Source: an uncultured Lachnospiraceae bacterium
GTDB lineage: Bacteria > Bacillota > Clostridia > Lachnospirales > Lachnospiraceae
Assembly: GCA_900316165.1 (NCBI GenBank)
Contig: ONBW01000006.1
Coordinates: 1 to 64,000, forward strand
Direction: 5' to 3'
DNA: 64,000 nt
The position numbers and the translations under genes are program-made. Under the pieces are notes generated by a model. That model saw nothing but the letters and a program-made list of their open reading frames with translations. It ran no database searches and was not told where the DNA came from. This document shows, one piece after another, positions 49,974 to 58,784 of this stretch. The stretch's first letter is position 1; each line of letters starts with the position of its first letter.

Positions 49974-52145
49974 TTATTCCTCAGGTGGCAGAGCCGGCTT
50001 AAAGAGTCTCGCAGTATATACCTCTTTATCTTTACTTTCCAGGTAGTTCTTTGTTCTCTCTATTGCCTCCTCGCAGAAAGTCATCTGGCTTCCAACGCTC
50101 TTCTGTCCTCTCCTGTCTTTTCTCTGATAAGTGCCATCCGGCTGCATATAATAAGCCTTAAGGTTATCAGCCTCTTCTACATCAAGGATATGCTTTGCAC
50201 ATTCCTTTAAGTCAGGATCCTCAACAGGGAAGACTACTTCGACACGGCGGTCAAGATTACGAGGCATCCAGTCAGCTGAACCCATATAGACGTCCTCATC
50301 CCCGTCATTGTAAAAATAAAAGATACGGCTGTGCTCAAGGAATGTTCCTACAATAGACGAAACAGTAATGTTCTCACTTACTCCTGGTATTCCTGTTCTA
50401 AGGCAGCAGATACCTCTGATAACGAGATTGATCTTTACTCCGGCAGATGAAGCCTCATAGAGCTTTGCTATCATATTCCTGTCGCAGAGAGAATTCATCT
50501 TTGCTACGATCCTGCCCTTTCTGCCTGCCCTGGCATGTTCTATTTCACGGTCAATAAGCTTGTAGAAACCGTCGCGCAGCCAGATAGGAGAAACTAAAAG
50601 CTTGTTCCAGAATGCAGGCTCTGAGTAACCTGAAAGCATATTGAACAGTGCTGTGGCATCCTCACCTATAAGCTCATTGCAGGTGAGAATTCCGCAGTCG
50701 GTGTATATTTTTGCAGTCTTATCGTTGTAGTTACCGGTTCCAAGATGTACATATCTGCGGATACCATCCTCTTCATCACGGACTACAAGAGCGATTTTTG
50801 AGTGAGTCTTTAATCCTACAAGACCATAAAGAACATGGCAGCCGGCTTTTTCAAGCATCTTCGCCCAGCCGATATTGTTCTCCTCATCGAAACGGGCCTT
50901 GAGCTCTACTAAGACAGTAACCTGCTTACCGTTCTCAGCTGCCTTTGCAAGAGCTGCAATAATAGGTGAATGGCCGCTGACACGGTAAAGGGTCTGCTTA
51001 ATAGCTAGTACCTTAGGATCAGAGGCCGCCTGCTTTATGAAATCAACAATAGTCTCAAACGAATCATATGGATGCTGGAAGAACAGGTCCTTTTTCCTGA
51101 TCTCTGCAAACAGGTCCTCACAGTCTATAAGCCTTGGCTGTACCTGTGGAGTAAATTCTTCCTCACGAAGTTCATCATAGCCGTCCAAGCCATAGATTCC
51201 CATGCAGAAAGTCAGATCCATAGGTCCGTGAATCGAATAGATAGCGTCCTTTGAAACGCTGAAATTCTTCTTTAAGATGTCAAGGAGTCTTGGGTCGATA
51301 TTTTCCTCTACATCAAGTCTTATAACTTCACCCCAGGCACGCTTTTTAAGCTGCTTCTCCATCTCTTTCATCAGATCAGAGGTTTCTTCCTCATCGAGCT
51401 CAAAATCAGCATTTCTCATGACTCTGTACGGATAGGTGCAGACTACATCATAGTTAAGAAAGAGCTTTGACATATTCTTCTCGATGATCTGCTCAAGAAG
51501 GATATATGCGCTTTCCTTGTCTGAATCTGTAGGAAGAGCGATAAGCCTTGGAAGTCCCGACGGAACTGTTACTGTAGCAAATGAGAAATCACCCTGCTTT
51601 TCGGCATCTTTTAATAGTCTCGAGCCATTTTTCCCAGGAGTTATAAGTGCAGCAATATTTAAGGATTTATTTGCTATATGAGGGAATGGGCGGGATGCAT
51701 CTACAGCCATCGGAGTAAGGACAGGGAAAACCTTCTCCTTGAAATATGTATCAACATATTTTGACTGCTCATCATTGAGGTCGTCATATGAATCAATAAG
51801 CTTTATTCCATTTTTCTCAAGTGCTGGAATAATAGAGCGGTTAAGTGTAGAATACTGTTTATCTATAAAGTCATGTGTAGCCTTTCTTAAAGCAGAAAGC
51901 TGTTCTTCAGCAGTCATTCCACAGAGATCACGCTTTTTATAACCTGCATGAACCATATCTACAAGGGATGCAACTCTTACCATGAAGAATTCATCGAGGT
52001 TTGAGGCTGTAATGCTTAAGAATTTAAAGCGGTCTAATAGAGAGAGCTTTGTATCTCTGGCCTCATTTAAAATCCTCTCATTGAATTTCATCCAGGAGAG
52101 TTCTCGGTTTTCGTAGTATTTCGGGTCCTTAAAATCAATTTCCAT
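49974..52145 (-). CDS. ppk: polyphosphate kinase 1
   Basis: PPK1 (723 aa) makes polyphosphate from ATP. The N-terminal domain begins YYENRELSWMKFNERILNEARD. The catalytic domains contain HPYDSFETIVDFIKQAASDPKVLAIKQTLYRV, the phosphorylatable His in RRYVHLGTGNYNDKT near residue 455, and SADWMPRNLDRRVEV near 635. Length is typical (690-730). The ATG has AAGGAGA in the end of ppx, one base between the genes, so synthesis and hydrolysis of polyphosphate are co-expressed. Confidence 0.97.
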   Translation of the reverse strand: MEIDFKDPKYYENRELSWMKFNERILNEARDTKLSLLDRFKFLSITASNLDEFFMVRVASLVDMVHAGYKKRDLCGMTAEEQLSALRKATHDFIDKQYSTLNRSIIPALEKNGIKLIDSYDDLNDEQSKYVDTYFKEKVFPVLTPMAVDASRPFPHIANKSLNIAALITPGKNGSRLLKDAEKQGDFSFATVTVPSGLPRLIALPTDSDKESAYILLEQIIEKNMSKLFLNYDVVCTYPYRVMRNADFELDEEETSDLMKEMEKQLKKRAWGEVIRLDVEENIDPRLLDILKKNFSVSKDAIYSIHGPMDLTFCMGIYGLDGYDELREEEFTPQVQPRLIDCEDLFAEIRKKDLFFQHPYDSFETIVDFIKQAASDPKVLAIKQTLYRVSGHSPIIAALAKAAENGKQVTVLVELKARFDEENNIGWAKMLEKAGCHVLYGLVGLKTHSKIALVVRDEEDGIRRYVHLGTGNYNDKTAKIYTDCGILTCNELIGEDATALFNMLSGYSEPAFWNKLLVSPIWLRDGFYKLIDREIEHARAGRKGRIVAKMNSLCDRNMIAKLYEASSAGVKINLVIRGICCLRTGIPGVSENITVSSIVGTFLEHSRIFYFYNDGDEDVYMGSADWMPRNLDRRVEVVFPVEDPDLKECAKHILDVEEADNLKAYYMQPDGTYQRKDRRGQKSVGSQMTFCEEAIERTKNYLESKDKEVYTARLFKPALPPEE

Positions 52146-52146
52146 C

Positions 52147-53676
52147 TCAGATCTCCTTCTTATCTCTTATCTCAGGTGTGATTCCAAATACCTCTTCAAA
52201 AAATGCTGCCTTATCCTTAAAATAACTCTTTTCGAGATTAAGAGGCTGCCTTGAGGCTACTGTTATCATCAGCCTGTCTCCGCGCATTCTAATAGTTAAA
52301 TCCTTAAACTTCTGTCTGTGGCTTGAATCAAGAGCATTGCAGATTCGAAGCAGAGCAAGAAGCTTTAAGAACACGATGTATTCGTCTTCATCCAGGTCAT
52401 TCTGAAGCCTTGGGTAGCTGACATCCTTCTCGTGATGAAATTTTGCAACCAGAGCGATAAGCTTTCTCTCATCATGAGTGATTCCCAGAATCTCAGATGA
52501 CATTATTATCGTATACGAAGTCTGTGCAGCTGTTGCCAGGCTTAGATATTTACCACAGTCATGAAGGATAGCTATAACTCTTGCAAGAAGCCTCTGCCTC
52601 TTTGTCATGCCGCTCTTCTTTGATACAGCATCAAAAAGAGAAGCGGTTATTTTATCCATCATTTTGATATGAGGCTTGTAGCTCCCGCATCTCTCAGCTA
52701 TGAAATAAGCTGCACTAAGGACATCTGCTTCGAAATCATGTGACGGCTTAAGTGTTCCTGTCCTGTAGAGACTGTTAAGTGTAGCACCCTCATGAATAGA
52801 GATTCCAGGAGCTGTGATCATCTTACAGTTCGTCTGGATTATAAGTGCATAATACAGAAGGAGGAATGGAAGAACCATATCATCCGGGTCACTTATATGG
52901 AATTTCTCAAAGGTGTTCCTGAAATAGTCCTCATCACCGAGCTGATGCATGAAATCTACTGCCTTTTCACGTTTTACCGGTTCAGCAAATATATCCTTAT
53001 GCTCGAACATACGAAGGATATTGCTGAAGTTCTCATTCATAAGGATAAGGTACTCCGGATCCCTGTCAGGCAGATACATATGGAAAAAATTATCCGTTTC
53101 CTTGATAATCATCTCAAGTACCTGCTGTCTGGCATCAGCCTTCTCTGAAAGTTCGTAGAGATTCTCCCTGACCTCACCTGCGCCGAACAGGATATGCTGG
53201 GTAGTAAGAAGTTTCCCATCCTTAAAAAGAGTAAGCTGAATGGATGATCCGCCTATATCGGCTAGAAGTGCCGATTTTTCTATCATTTTTGAAAAATCGT
53301 TCTGAGCGGTCAGTGCCTGGAAGCTGTAGAATCTCTGCTCCGAGTTGGTTACCAGCTTGAAATGAAGCCCGCATTTCAGTCTGATTCTGTCAAAAAGCAC
53401 CAGACAGTTTGATGCGGATGCAAGTGAGTAAACAGCAAATGACTGGTAAAAATCAACGTTATACTCAGACAATGCCTTCTTCATATCAAGCAGAGCTTTT
53501 ATGATAGTGTCTGCAGTCTCGTCAGTTATTTTTCCAAAATGATGAATATCATGCGACACCTGAATTGGAAGGCGCATCTCATCTAATTCTTTTAATGCGC
53601 TGCTCTTTACCTCATAGATGCGCAGTGAAACCTCATAGGTCCCGATGTAGATAGATCCGTATTTCTTTACCTTCAT
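52147..53676 (-). CDS. ppx: exopolyphosphatase / pppGpp phosphohydrolase with HD domain
   Basis: The 509-residue protein has an ASKHA-fold Ppx/GppA domain (residues 1-300): YGSIYIGTYEVSLRIYEV at the start and the phosphate loop LLADIGGSSIQLTLF near 137. The C-terminal part (about 310-500) is an HD-type domain: ARVIAILHDCGKYLSLATAAQTS and ALVAKFHHEKD. The first-loop acidic residue is in an unusual context (SIYIGTYEVSL instead of AIDIGSNSxRL), so activity against polyphosphate should not be taken for granted. It overlaps no gene and precedes ppk by one base. Confidence 0.85.
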   Translation of the reverse strand: MKVKKYGSIYIGTYEVSLRIYEVKSSALKELDEMRLPIQVSHDIHHFGKITDETADTIIKALLDMKKALSEYNVDFYQSFAVYSLASASNCLVLFDRIRLKCGLHFKLVTNSEQRFYSFQALTAQNDFSKMIEKSALLADIGGSSIQLTLFKDGKLLTTQHILFGAGEVRENLYELSEKADARQQVLEMIIKETDNFFHMYLPDRDPEYLILMNENFSNILRMFEHKDIFAEPVKREKAVDFMHQLGDEDYFRNTFEKFHISDPDDMVLPFLLLYYALIIQTNCKMITAPGISIHEGATLNSLYRTGTLKPSHDFEADVLSAAYFIAERCGSYKPHIKMMDKITASLFDAVSKKSGMTKRQRLLARVIAILHDCGKYLSLATAAQTSYTIIMSSEILGITHDERKLIALVAKFHHEKDVSYPRLQNDLDEDEYIVFLKLLALLRICNALDSSHRQKFKDLTIRMRGDRLMITVASRQPLNLEKSYFKDKAAFFEEVFGITPEIRDKKEI

Positions 53677-53697
53677 ATAAAACCCCTATCTAATAAA

Positions 53698-54828
53698 TCA
53701 ATAGTTTCCCAATATCTTTAAGTCAGTCGTCTCGCACCTGAGTCCCAAAAGTGCATTTGTAACGCCCTCATCTAAAAGATTCCCTTCAAAGTCCACAAAG
53801 AAGCGGTATTCCCAAGGACGTCCCTTGAGCGGTCTTGACTCTATCCTGCTCATATTCAGTCCATTGAATGCGAAGTGTGTCAGAATCTGGTACAGGCTTC
53901 CCTCCTCGTTTGGAAGTGTAAAGCAGATTGAGATATTTTTTGCATCACGGCGGAAAATCTTCTTAGCCGAAACGATAATAAATCTGGTCTCGTTATCCTT
54001 TATGTCCTGAATAGAGGATTCTATGACCTTAAGTCCATATAGCTCTGCATTTATGCTTCCTGCAATGGCTGCCTGTCTCGGATCGTTGTCCTCCTTAACC
54101 TTCTTCGCTGCTATAGCAGTATTAGTAGTGCTTACAGTTGTAATCTGTTCATGCTGCTTTAAGTAATCAGCGCACTGCATAAGTGCCTGTGGGTGAGAAT
54201 AGACGCGTTTTATCGTATCGATTGTGGCATCCGTTGTTCCTAAAAGCGCGTGATTGATTTTTAGGATTTCCTCACCGATAATGGCACAGTCATATTCATT
54301 TAAGAGGTCAAGGTTCTGACTTACAGTTCCTGCAGTGGAATTTTCTATTGGAAGAACCGCAAAATCCGCTCTTTTCTCTTTTAACGCATCCATTGCCTCT
54401 CTCCAGGTGGAGACATGGAAGGAATCGACGTCCTTTCCAAAGAAGTCATTTGTGGCTGCCTGACTGTAGGCACCCTCGACACCCTGATAAACAACCCTTG
54501 CATTCGTCAGATTAAATGAATTGACACAGGTAAAGCCGCTGTCTTCTCTCACACCGCTTTCCGCGAGAAGCTGGTACTGCTTTTTTCTGCTGATTGACAT
54601 GATAAGAGAGAAAAACTCCCGGATGCCAAGCTCCAAAAACTCATCCTTTACTCCCTCAGTAAGATGTGAAAGCTTCGCCTCCTCACGGCCCTTATCGAGG
54701 ACCGGTCTGTGGTGAGCGATTTTGTAATCTGCCACGTCACAGGCAAGGGAAAGTCTTTTTTTGAACAGCTCGAGAAGCTGACTGTCGACATAATCTATAT
54801 CTTCTCTTATTTTTGTTAAATCTTCCAT
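53698..54828 (-). CDS. pheA: bifunctional chorismate mutase / prephenate dehydratase
   Basis: PheA (376 aa) carries the two steps from chorismate to phenylpyruvate. Chorismate mutase (AroQ) is residues 1-85: LTKIREDIDYVDSQLLELFKKRLSL with R-K-E-Q type catalytic residues. Prephenate dehydratase is about 110-285: VVYQGVEGAYSQAATNDFF, VLPIENSTAGTV and DNETRFIIV (TRF motif). The ACT domain (from 290) has SLYQILTHFAFNGLNMSRIESRPLKGRPWEY, the ESRP motif for phenylalanine feedback. I chose ATG 54828 (AAAGGA 6 bases upstream); GTG 54831 is the alternative. Confidence 0.96.
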   Translation of the reverse strand: MEDLTKIREDIDYVDSQLLELFKKRLSLACDVADYKIAHHRPVLDKGREEAKLSHLTEGVKDEFLELGIREFFSLIMSISRKKQYQLLAESGVREDSGFTCVNSFNLTNARVVYQGVEGAYSQAATNDFFGKDVDSFHVSTWREAMDALKEKRADFAVLPIENSTAGTVSQNLDLLNEYDCAIIGEEILKINHALLGTTDATIDTIKRVYSHPQALMQCADYLKQHEQITTVSTTNTAIAAKKVKEDNDPRQAAIAGSINAELYGLKVIESSIQDIKDNETRFIIVSAKKIFRRDAKNISICFTLPNEEGSLYQILTHFAFNGLNMSRIESRPLKGRPWEYRFFVDFEGNLLDEGVTNALLGLRCETTDLKILGNY

Positions 54829-54859
54829 CACATTTCCTTTAAATCTATGTAAAATAACT

Positions 54860-55417
54860 CTAGTTGCCCGAATTTCTTATGACATCGTCAAGTCTGTTCC
54901 TCACCATAAAAAATAAACGGTCCACCACAACAAACAGAACCTCTGTCACAACGACAAGTCCTACGACAAATACCCATTTTACTGAGAGACTGTTGAAGTA
55001 ATTTATTGCTCTTGCTGAGAATAATCCACTAAATCCTGCAACACCTACCGCTATAAAAAAAAGCCCCCAGAAAAGAGCATTAAAAACAAGACATTTAAGT
55101 CCCCAGTATTTGAGCATTCCCTTATTAAAAAAATGCCTCTCAATGACCTGAGCAAGTATCAGGTATACAGCAATACCTATATAGGTAAAGATAATGCCCT
55201 TCTGCGGTGAGAACAGAAATCCAAGTATCGCTCCCGCCGCAAGGGCTGAGAGCCCAAATCTTATATCCGAGAAAAAATAGGCAAAGGCCGTAAAACAGGC
55301 TGCTATCACCAGAAAAAACAGAGTCGAAAAAGAAAAGACACTTGCCAGAATAATACTTATGACTGCAAGTGCTGTAAAAATACCCCCTCTTGCTACAGGT
55401 GTTGATTTTACATGCAT
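54860..55417 (-). CDS. multi-spanning membrane protein of unknown function
   Basis: The 185-residue protein is almost all hydrophobic, with about five to six membrane helices: residues 12-30, 32-48, 54-68, 72-90, 106-128, 145-168. The only polar stretches are [19 protein letters not shown] near 90-108 and the C-terminal [12 protein letters not shown]. It slightly resembles small-integral DUF2232/S-component proteins but I do not assign it. It overlaps the J-domain gene by 10 bases, so the two are translated together. Confidence 0.6.
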   Translation of the reverse strand: MHVKSTPVARGGIFTALAVISIILASVFSFSTLFFLVIAACFTAFAYFFSDIRFGLSALAAGAILGFLFSPQKGIIFTYIGIAVYLILAQVIERHFFNKGMLKYWGLKCLVFNALFWGLFFIAVGVAGFSGLFSARAINYFNSLSVKWVFVVGLVVVTEVLFVVVDRLFFMVRNRLDDVIRNSGN

Positions 55418-55902
55418 GTGCAGAGATCACCTCCCATTGACTCACAGCAGGAATCAGCGCACCAGAGTGTGCAGCAGGCATCGCACCAGTTACAGCCACC
55501 GTTTCCATTATAAGGGTCTCTTCCGTATCTACCGCTGTTCTGAGCATATCTTCGCTGCTGATAATACGGGTCACCATTGTAGCCCTGGTAGCCTCCGCCA
55601 TTATAACCCTGATTATTCTGGTAGCCTCCACCATTGTATCCGCCATTCTGCTGGTAGTTTCCACCATTGAATGAACCGTTGAAATTCTGACCATTATTCT
55701 GGTAAGTCTGGCCGTTCTTACGCATCTCCATTATCTGTGAATAGGCAGCCTGTACCTGTTTGAATTTCTCTTCGGCCAGGTCCTTAAGCGGATTATTCTG
55801 ATTCGCATCCGGGTGATACTTTCTGCTTAATTCCCTGTATGCGTGCTTTATCTCTTCATCAGTTGCATTCGGGGAAACCCCGAGAACTTCATATGGATCC
55901 AT
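55408..55902 (-). CDS. J-domain protein with G/Y/N/Q-rich middle and Cys-rich C-terminus
   Basis: Residues 1-65 are a J domain: [25 protein letters not shown] and the HPD tripeptide in [10 protein letters not shown], which stimulates DnaK. Residues 65-135 are low-complexity repeats of [10 protein letters not shown] type, like disordered prion-like linkers. The last 30 residues hold eight cysteines ([17 protein letters not shown]) including a CxxC. It is not DnaJ itself: no zinc-finger CxxCxGxG repeats. Overlaps with both neighbours (10 and 14 bases) suggest one functional unit with the DUF5685 and membrane proteins. Confidence 0.85.
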   Translation of the reverse strand: MDPYEVLGVSPNATDEEIKHAYRELSRKYHPDANQNNPLKDLAEEKFKQVQAAYSQIMEMRKNGQTYQNNGQNFNGSFNGGNYQQNGGYNGGGYQNNQGYNGGGYQGYNGDPYYQQRRYAQNSGRYGRDPYNGNGGCNWCDACCTLWCADSCCESMGGDLCTCM

Positions 55903-56719
55903 TTAATTCCTCCGTAATTTTATCAAATCTGTTCCAAACCCCTGCGTATATGATATTTCTGATGATCTCAGCATTATCTACAGCCGGAAGCATCTCAAAC
56001 GCATCAGCTGAGGCACTTATGTCCTTTAGCATCAAGGGCTTCGCCTTTTCCATAACCTCTTTTAGAGAGGCTTCGTCTGAATAGGGATTGAATTCGTTAT
56101 TTCTTCTGTCCTTCTCCCAGTCATCAACAGCATCCATCACATAGATGAACCGTCCGAGAAAATACCCCATCTGTCTTAAATACCTTGAAAAAATATCGTC
56201 CCTCCAGACAAATATCTCTCCGAGAGCATTTCCGAAATGCGAGCATAGGGCATCTATATCGTGACTGCCCTGCTTCTCCAAATCATGCAGTGCACTAAGC
56301 TCTTTTCTTAGAGTATCCGTCTGCCTTGGGTATTCCTTTTCTATAGAATAAGCTCTTCTCCTAAAGAGCAGCTTACCAAATGAAGCCTTGATGCTTTTAG
56401 AGTCATTTATATCATCATCAAAATGAAGATATCCAAGCAGAACACTCATAGCTGAGCTGTAGGAGTCTGCATCTGACTCAATTCTTAACTGCTTCCTGAA
56501 TGGATGGACAATACATCTCGATCTGTATTTTCTGGTCTTTAGGTCATATACTGAAGAAAGAAGCAGTGTAAGAAAGGTCAGATCATAAGACAATAAAAGC
56601 TCTGCGCTTATTCCATAGCTCCTCTTAAGGCTTCTGCAAAGCCCACAGTAATAACATTTGTAGCAGTCGTATTCTCTGATTTTAAGCTCTGGTTTTCTAA
56701 CACGGACATAGCCAAACAC
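55889..56719 (-). CDS. DUF5685 family protein
   Basis: The 276-residue protein begins with a tight Cys cluster [20 protein letters not shown] (residues 18-37), fitting a metal or thiol centre, followed by an all-helical region. [30 protein letters not shown] near 190-218 has the Asp-rich look of helical isoprenoid-synthase folds. This start and layout fit DUF5685, which recurs beside J-domain genes in Clostridia; that is recalled, not checked. No function is established. ATG at 56719 has AAGGAGAATTA upstream; it heads the three-gene set. Confidence 0.7.
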   Translation of the reverse strand: MFGYVRVRKPELKIREYDCYKCYYCGLCRSLKRSYGISAELLLSYDLTFLTLLLSSVYDLKTRKYRSRCIVHPFRKQLRIESDADSYSSAMSVLLGYLHFDDDINDSKSIKASFGKLLFRRRAYSIEKEYPRQTDTLRKELSALHDLEKQGSHDIDALCSHFGNALGEIFVWRDDIFSRYLRQMGYFLGRFIYVMDAVDDWEKDRRNNEFNPYSDEASLKEVMEKAKPLMLKDISASADAFEMLPAVDNAEIIRNIIYAGVWNRFDKITEELNGSI

Positions 56720-56840
56720 ATTAATTCTCCTTTTGTCTGGTTAAGGATATGATACCACAATCGAAAGGATTTTTGTATATATTTTTTCAGAGGTTTTTAA
56801 CTAAAAAGACCGCCACAGCAGTTGCTGCAGCAGCCAGTAA

Positions 56841-57869
56841 TTAAGAATCAATTTCTGTGTAATCGTAGAGCTTATCGACATTATCAGATTTGGTTATTGT
56901 ACCGTCACTCGATACAAATACAGCCTCTACCCCATCGGTCTGATTTACGAACTCTAAGCCCTTTTCAAGTCCCATTCCAAAGACCGTAGTTGAAAGTGCA
57001 TCTGCCTCTGTAGAATTCTTTGTGATTATCGTTACTGAGTCAAGTCCATTATTATATGGGAAACCATTCGATGTATCTAACAGATGATGATAAATCCTGC
57101 CGTTTTTCTTGAAATACCTTTGATATGTACCACTGGTTACAATTGAGGTGTCCTCGGCTTTTAGTGTAAAAAGCGCTGTGCCATCGTCAGAGAAAGGTCG
57201 CTGTATTCCTACGGTATATGCCTTTTTATCAGGACGTTTCCCAATCAATAGAATATTTCCTCCGAGGTTTATGATACCGCTCTTTGCTCCGAGCTCCTTC
57301 AGCCTTGCCTTCATTTTATCAGCGATAAAGCCCTTTGCTATGCCGCCTAAGTCAATCCGGGCCTTCGGATCCTTAAGCCGTACCTGATCTTCATTTATCT
57401 CGACATTTTTGTAATCTACATGCGATAATGCTTCTCGAATGGCACTATAATTCGGGATGGTTCCGGTGTTATTTTTAAAATCCCAGAGGTTTGAAAGCGT
57501 TCCTACAGTGAGATCAAAAATACCATTAGAACTCTCAGAATAGTCGTACGCGTCCTGGATAGCCTCTACCGTATCTGAATCGACTGTTACCCAGTTACCC
57601 TTTGCGTCGTTTATTTTTGAAATATCACTGTTCTCTTTCTTATCAGACAGCAGGTTCTCGTATCGCTTTGCCATCTTAAAGACGTCGTCAAGCCTCTCAT
57701 CTGCCTTGGACGCATCTCCATACAGTGTAATTGTTATCACAGTATCAAAGTAAAGTCCGGTCCTGCTGTGCGGTGTATCAGCTGACGGCGAACCTGTAGA
57801 GCAGGAAACAAGAGAAAGTGCCAGTGCACAGATCAAAGCTGCTGCAAGTATTTTACGTAATTTTTTCAT
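56841..57869 (-). CDS. apbE: FAD:protein FMN transferase ApbE (lipoprotein)
   Basis: ApbE (342 aa) attaches FMN covalently to Thr or Ser of target flavoproteins outside the membrane. A lipoprotein signal peptide ends in the lipobox LSLVSC (Cys 23). Conserved blocks: FDTVITITLYG, IDLGGIAKGFIADKM near 172, INLGGNILLIG near 197, and STEADALSTTVFGMG near 285 for Mg and FAD. No obvious Rnf or Nqr subunit target is in the window. It is separated from the upstream flavoprotein operon by a terminator (57906), so it is probably a single unit. Confidence 0.93.
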   Translation of the reverse strand: MKKLRKILAAALICALALSLVSCSTGSPSADTPHSRTGLYFDTVITITLYGDASKADERLDDVFKMAKRYENLLSDKKENSDISKINDAKGNWVTVDSDTVEAIQDAYDYSESSNGIFDLTVGTLSNLWDFKNNTGTIPNYSAIREALSHVDYKNVEINEDQVRLKDPKARIDLGGIAKGFIADKMKARLKELGAKSGIINLGGNILLIGKRPDKKAYTVGIQRPFSDDGTALFTLKAEDTSIVTSGTYQRYFKKNGRIYHHLLDTSNGFPYNNGLDSVTIITKNSTEADALSTTVFGMGLEKGLEFVNQTDGVEAVFVSSDGTITKSDNVDKLYDYTEIDS

Positions 57870-57905
57870 AGCTAAGATTATACTAAAACGAGCTTCTTAA
57901 GTAAA

Positions 57906-57929
57906 GAAAAAATGACCCCGGAGGGTCAT
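57906..57929 (-). terminator. intrinsic terminator after the flavoprotein operon
   Basis: ATGACCC (57912-57918) pairs with GGGTCAT (57923-57929) around CGGA. On the - strand six T follow (57912-57907). It lies between the racemase-like gene and apbE. Confidence 0.8.
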
Positions 57930-57972
57930 AAATGGATTAGGTTATTTATTTTTCAAAAAGAAGCTATTCAAA

Positions 57973-58755
57973 TCAGATAATGCCACCGAAAGGTTTTCTT
58001 ACTACTCCTAAATAGAGCCAGTTTATAAGTGTGGTAAAATCCCAGACAGGAAGATTTACAGCTCTCTGTACCTCTGCTGCAAATGGCGGCATATCAGAAC
58101 ATTCCAAAAGAATTGCTCCTATTCCTTCATTTTCGCTGACAAGCTTCTTAGCTGTATCAACCAGCTCATCGCATGCTTTTCTTACATTAAAAGTGCCAAA
58201 GTTTTTGATGACACAGGAAAACTGCTCTGAATCTTCCATCCCATATACCACCAGCCGTTTCTTCAGTGAATCTGGAACGCTGCAGCTGTTTAAAAGCGCA
58301 TCTGTAAATGAGGATTTGTCTGCTGTGAGAACACCTATTTTTTCATCAGATCTAAGCATCGGCGCGATCCAGTTAAGCTGAACCAGGGACGAAAGTGCTA
58401 CCGGAACTCTTAATTCATCCGCAGCCACATCCTGATAATTGCCAAAGAAACCACAGGCGCCGCTTATAGCGCGGACACCTTCATTTTCTAATCTGTGGCA
58501 GGCCTTAAGGACAGCGTCCTTTACAAAATCTGCCTTTTCAAATAGCGCCTTTGCGGTAAGGCCTTCGACAGGCATAAGCCTTACAGGGAACGGAAAAGTA
58601 TATCCGTTTACTATATTGCCAGGAAGCATCGGGTACCAGACATCTTCTATATAGATGATGCCTATCGGGTACCCGGCGATATTCTGGCCTTTTCTAATTT
58701 CTGCAGTATAATCATAGCTGTCCGGCATTATATATCCATATGGTCGTGTATTCAT
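57973..58755 (-). CDS. aspartate/glutamate racemase superfamily protein
   Basis: The 260-residue protein shows the superfamily's paired cysteines: GVRAISGACGFFGNYQ near residue 98 and GAILLECSDMPPFAAEVQRAVNLPVWDFTTLINW near 222-255. It could be a cofactor-independent racemase, a hydantoin racemase or a maleate isomerase-type enzyme; sequence alone does not decide. It is the last gene of the ridA-led operon, 29 bases after the FAD dehydrogenase. A role in inverting the stereocentre of the dehydrogenase substrate is a reasonable inference. ATG has GGAGGGCAGCC upstream. Confidence 0.72.
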   Translation of the reverse strand: MNTRPYGYIMPDSYDYTAEIRKGQNIAGYPIGIIYIEDVWYPMLPGNIVNGYTFPFPVRLMPVEGLTAKALFEKADFVKDAVLKACHRLENEGVRAISGACGFFGNYQDVAADELRVPVALSSLVQLNWIAPMLRSDEKIGVLTADKSSFTDALLNSCSVPDSLKKRLVVYGMEDSEQFSCVIKNFGTFNVRKACDELVDTAKKLVSENEGIGAILLECSDMPPFAAEVQRAVNLPVWDFTTLINWLYLGVVRKPFGGII

Positions 58756-58784
58756 GGCTGCCCTCCTGCAGTTGCTTCAGCTTT

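Noticed and set aside
55530..55690. Short tandem repeats that look CRISPR- or minisatellite-like
   Set aside because: They are in frame within the J-domain gene and encode G/Y/N/Q repeats; there are no spacers of constant length.
55140..55694. Long antisense frame of 184 codons opposite the J-domain gene
   Set aside because: It overlaps two well-supported genes on the same strand in another frame, and its low-complexity MVRI/THRI-type composition mirrors the repeats of the real gene.
56797..56840. Cys-rich peptide frame (TGCCSNCCGG) just after apbE on the - strand
   Set aside because: It has no start codon and begins after an in-frame stop; apbE already ends at its normal family C-terminus.
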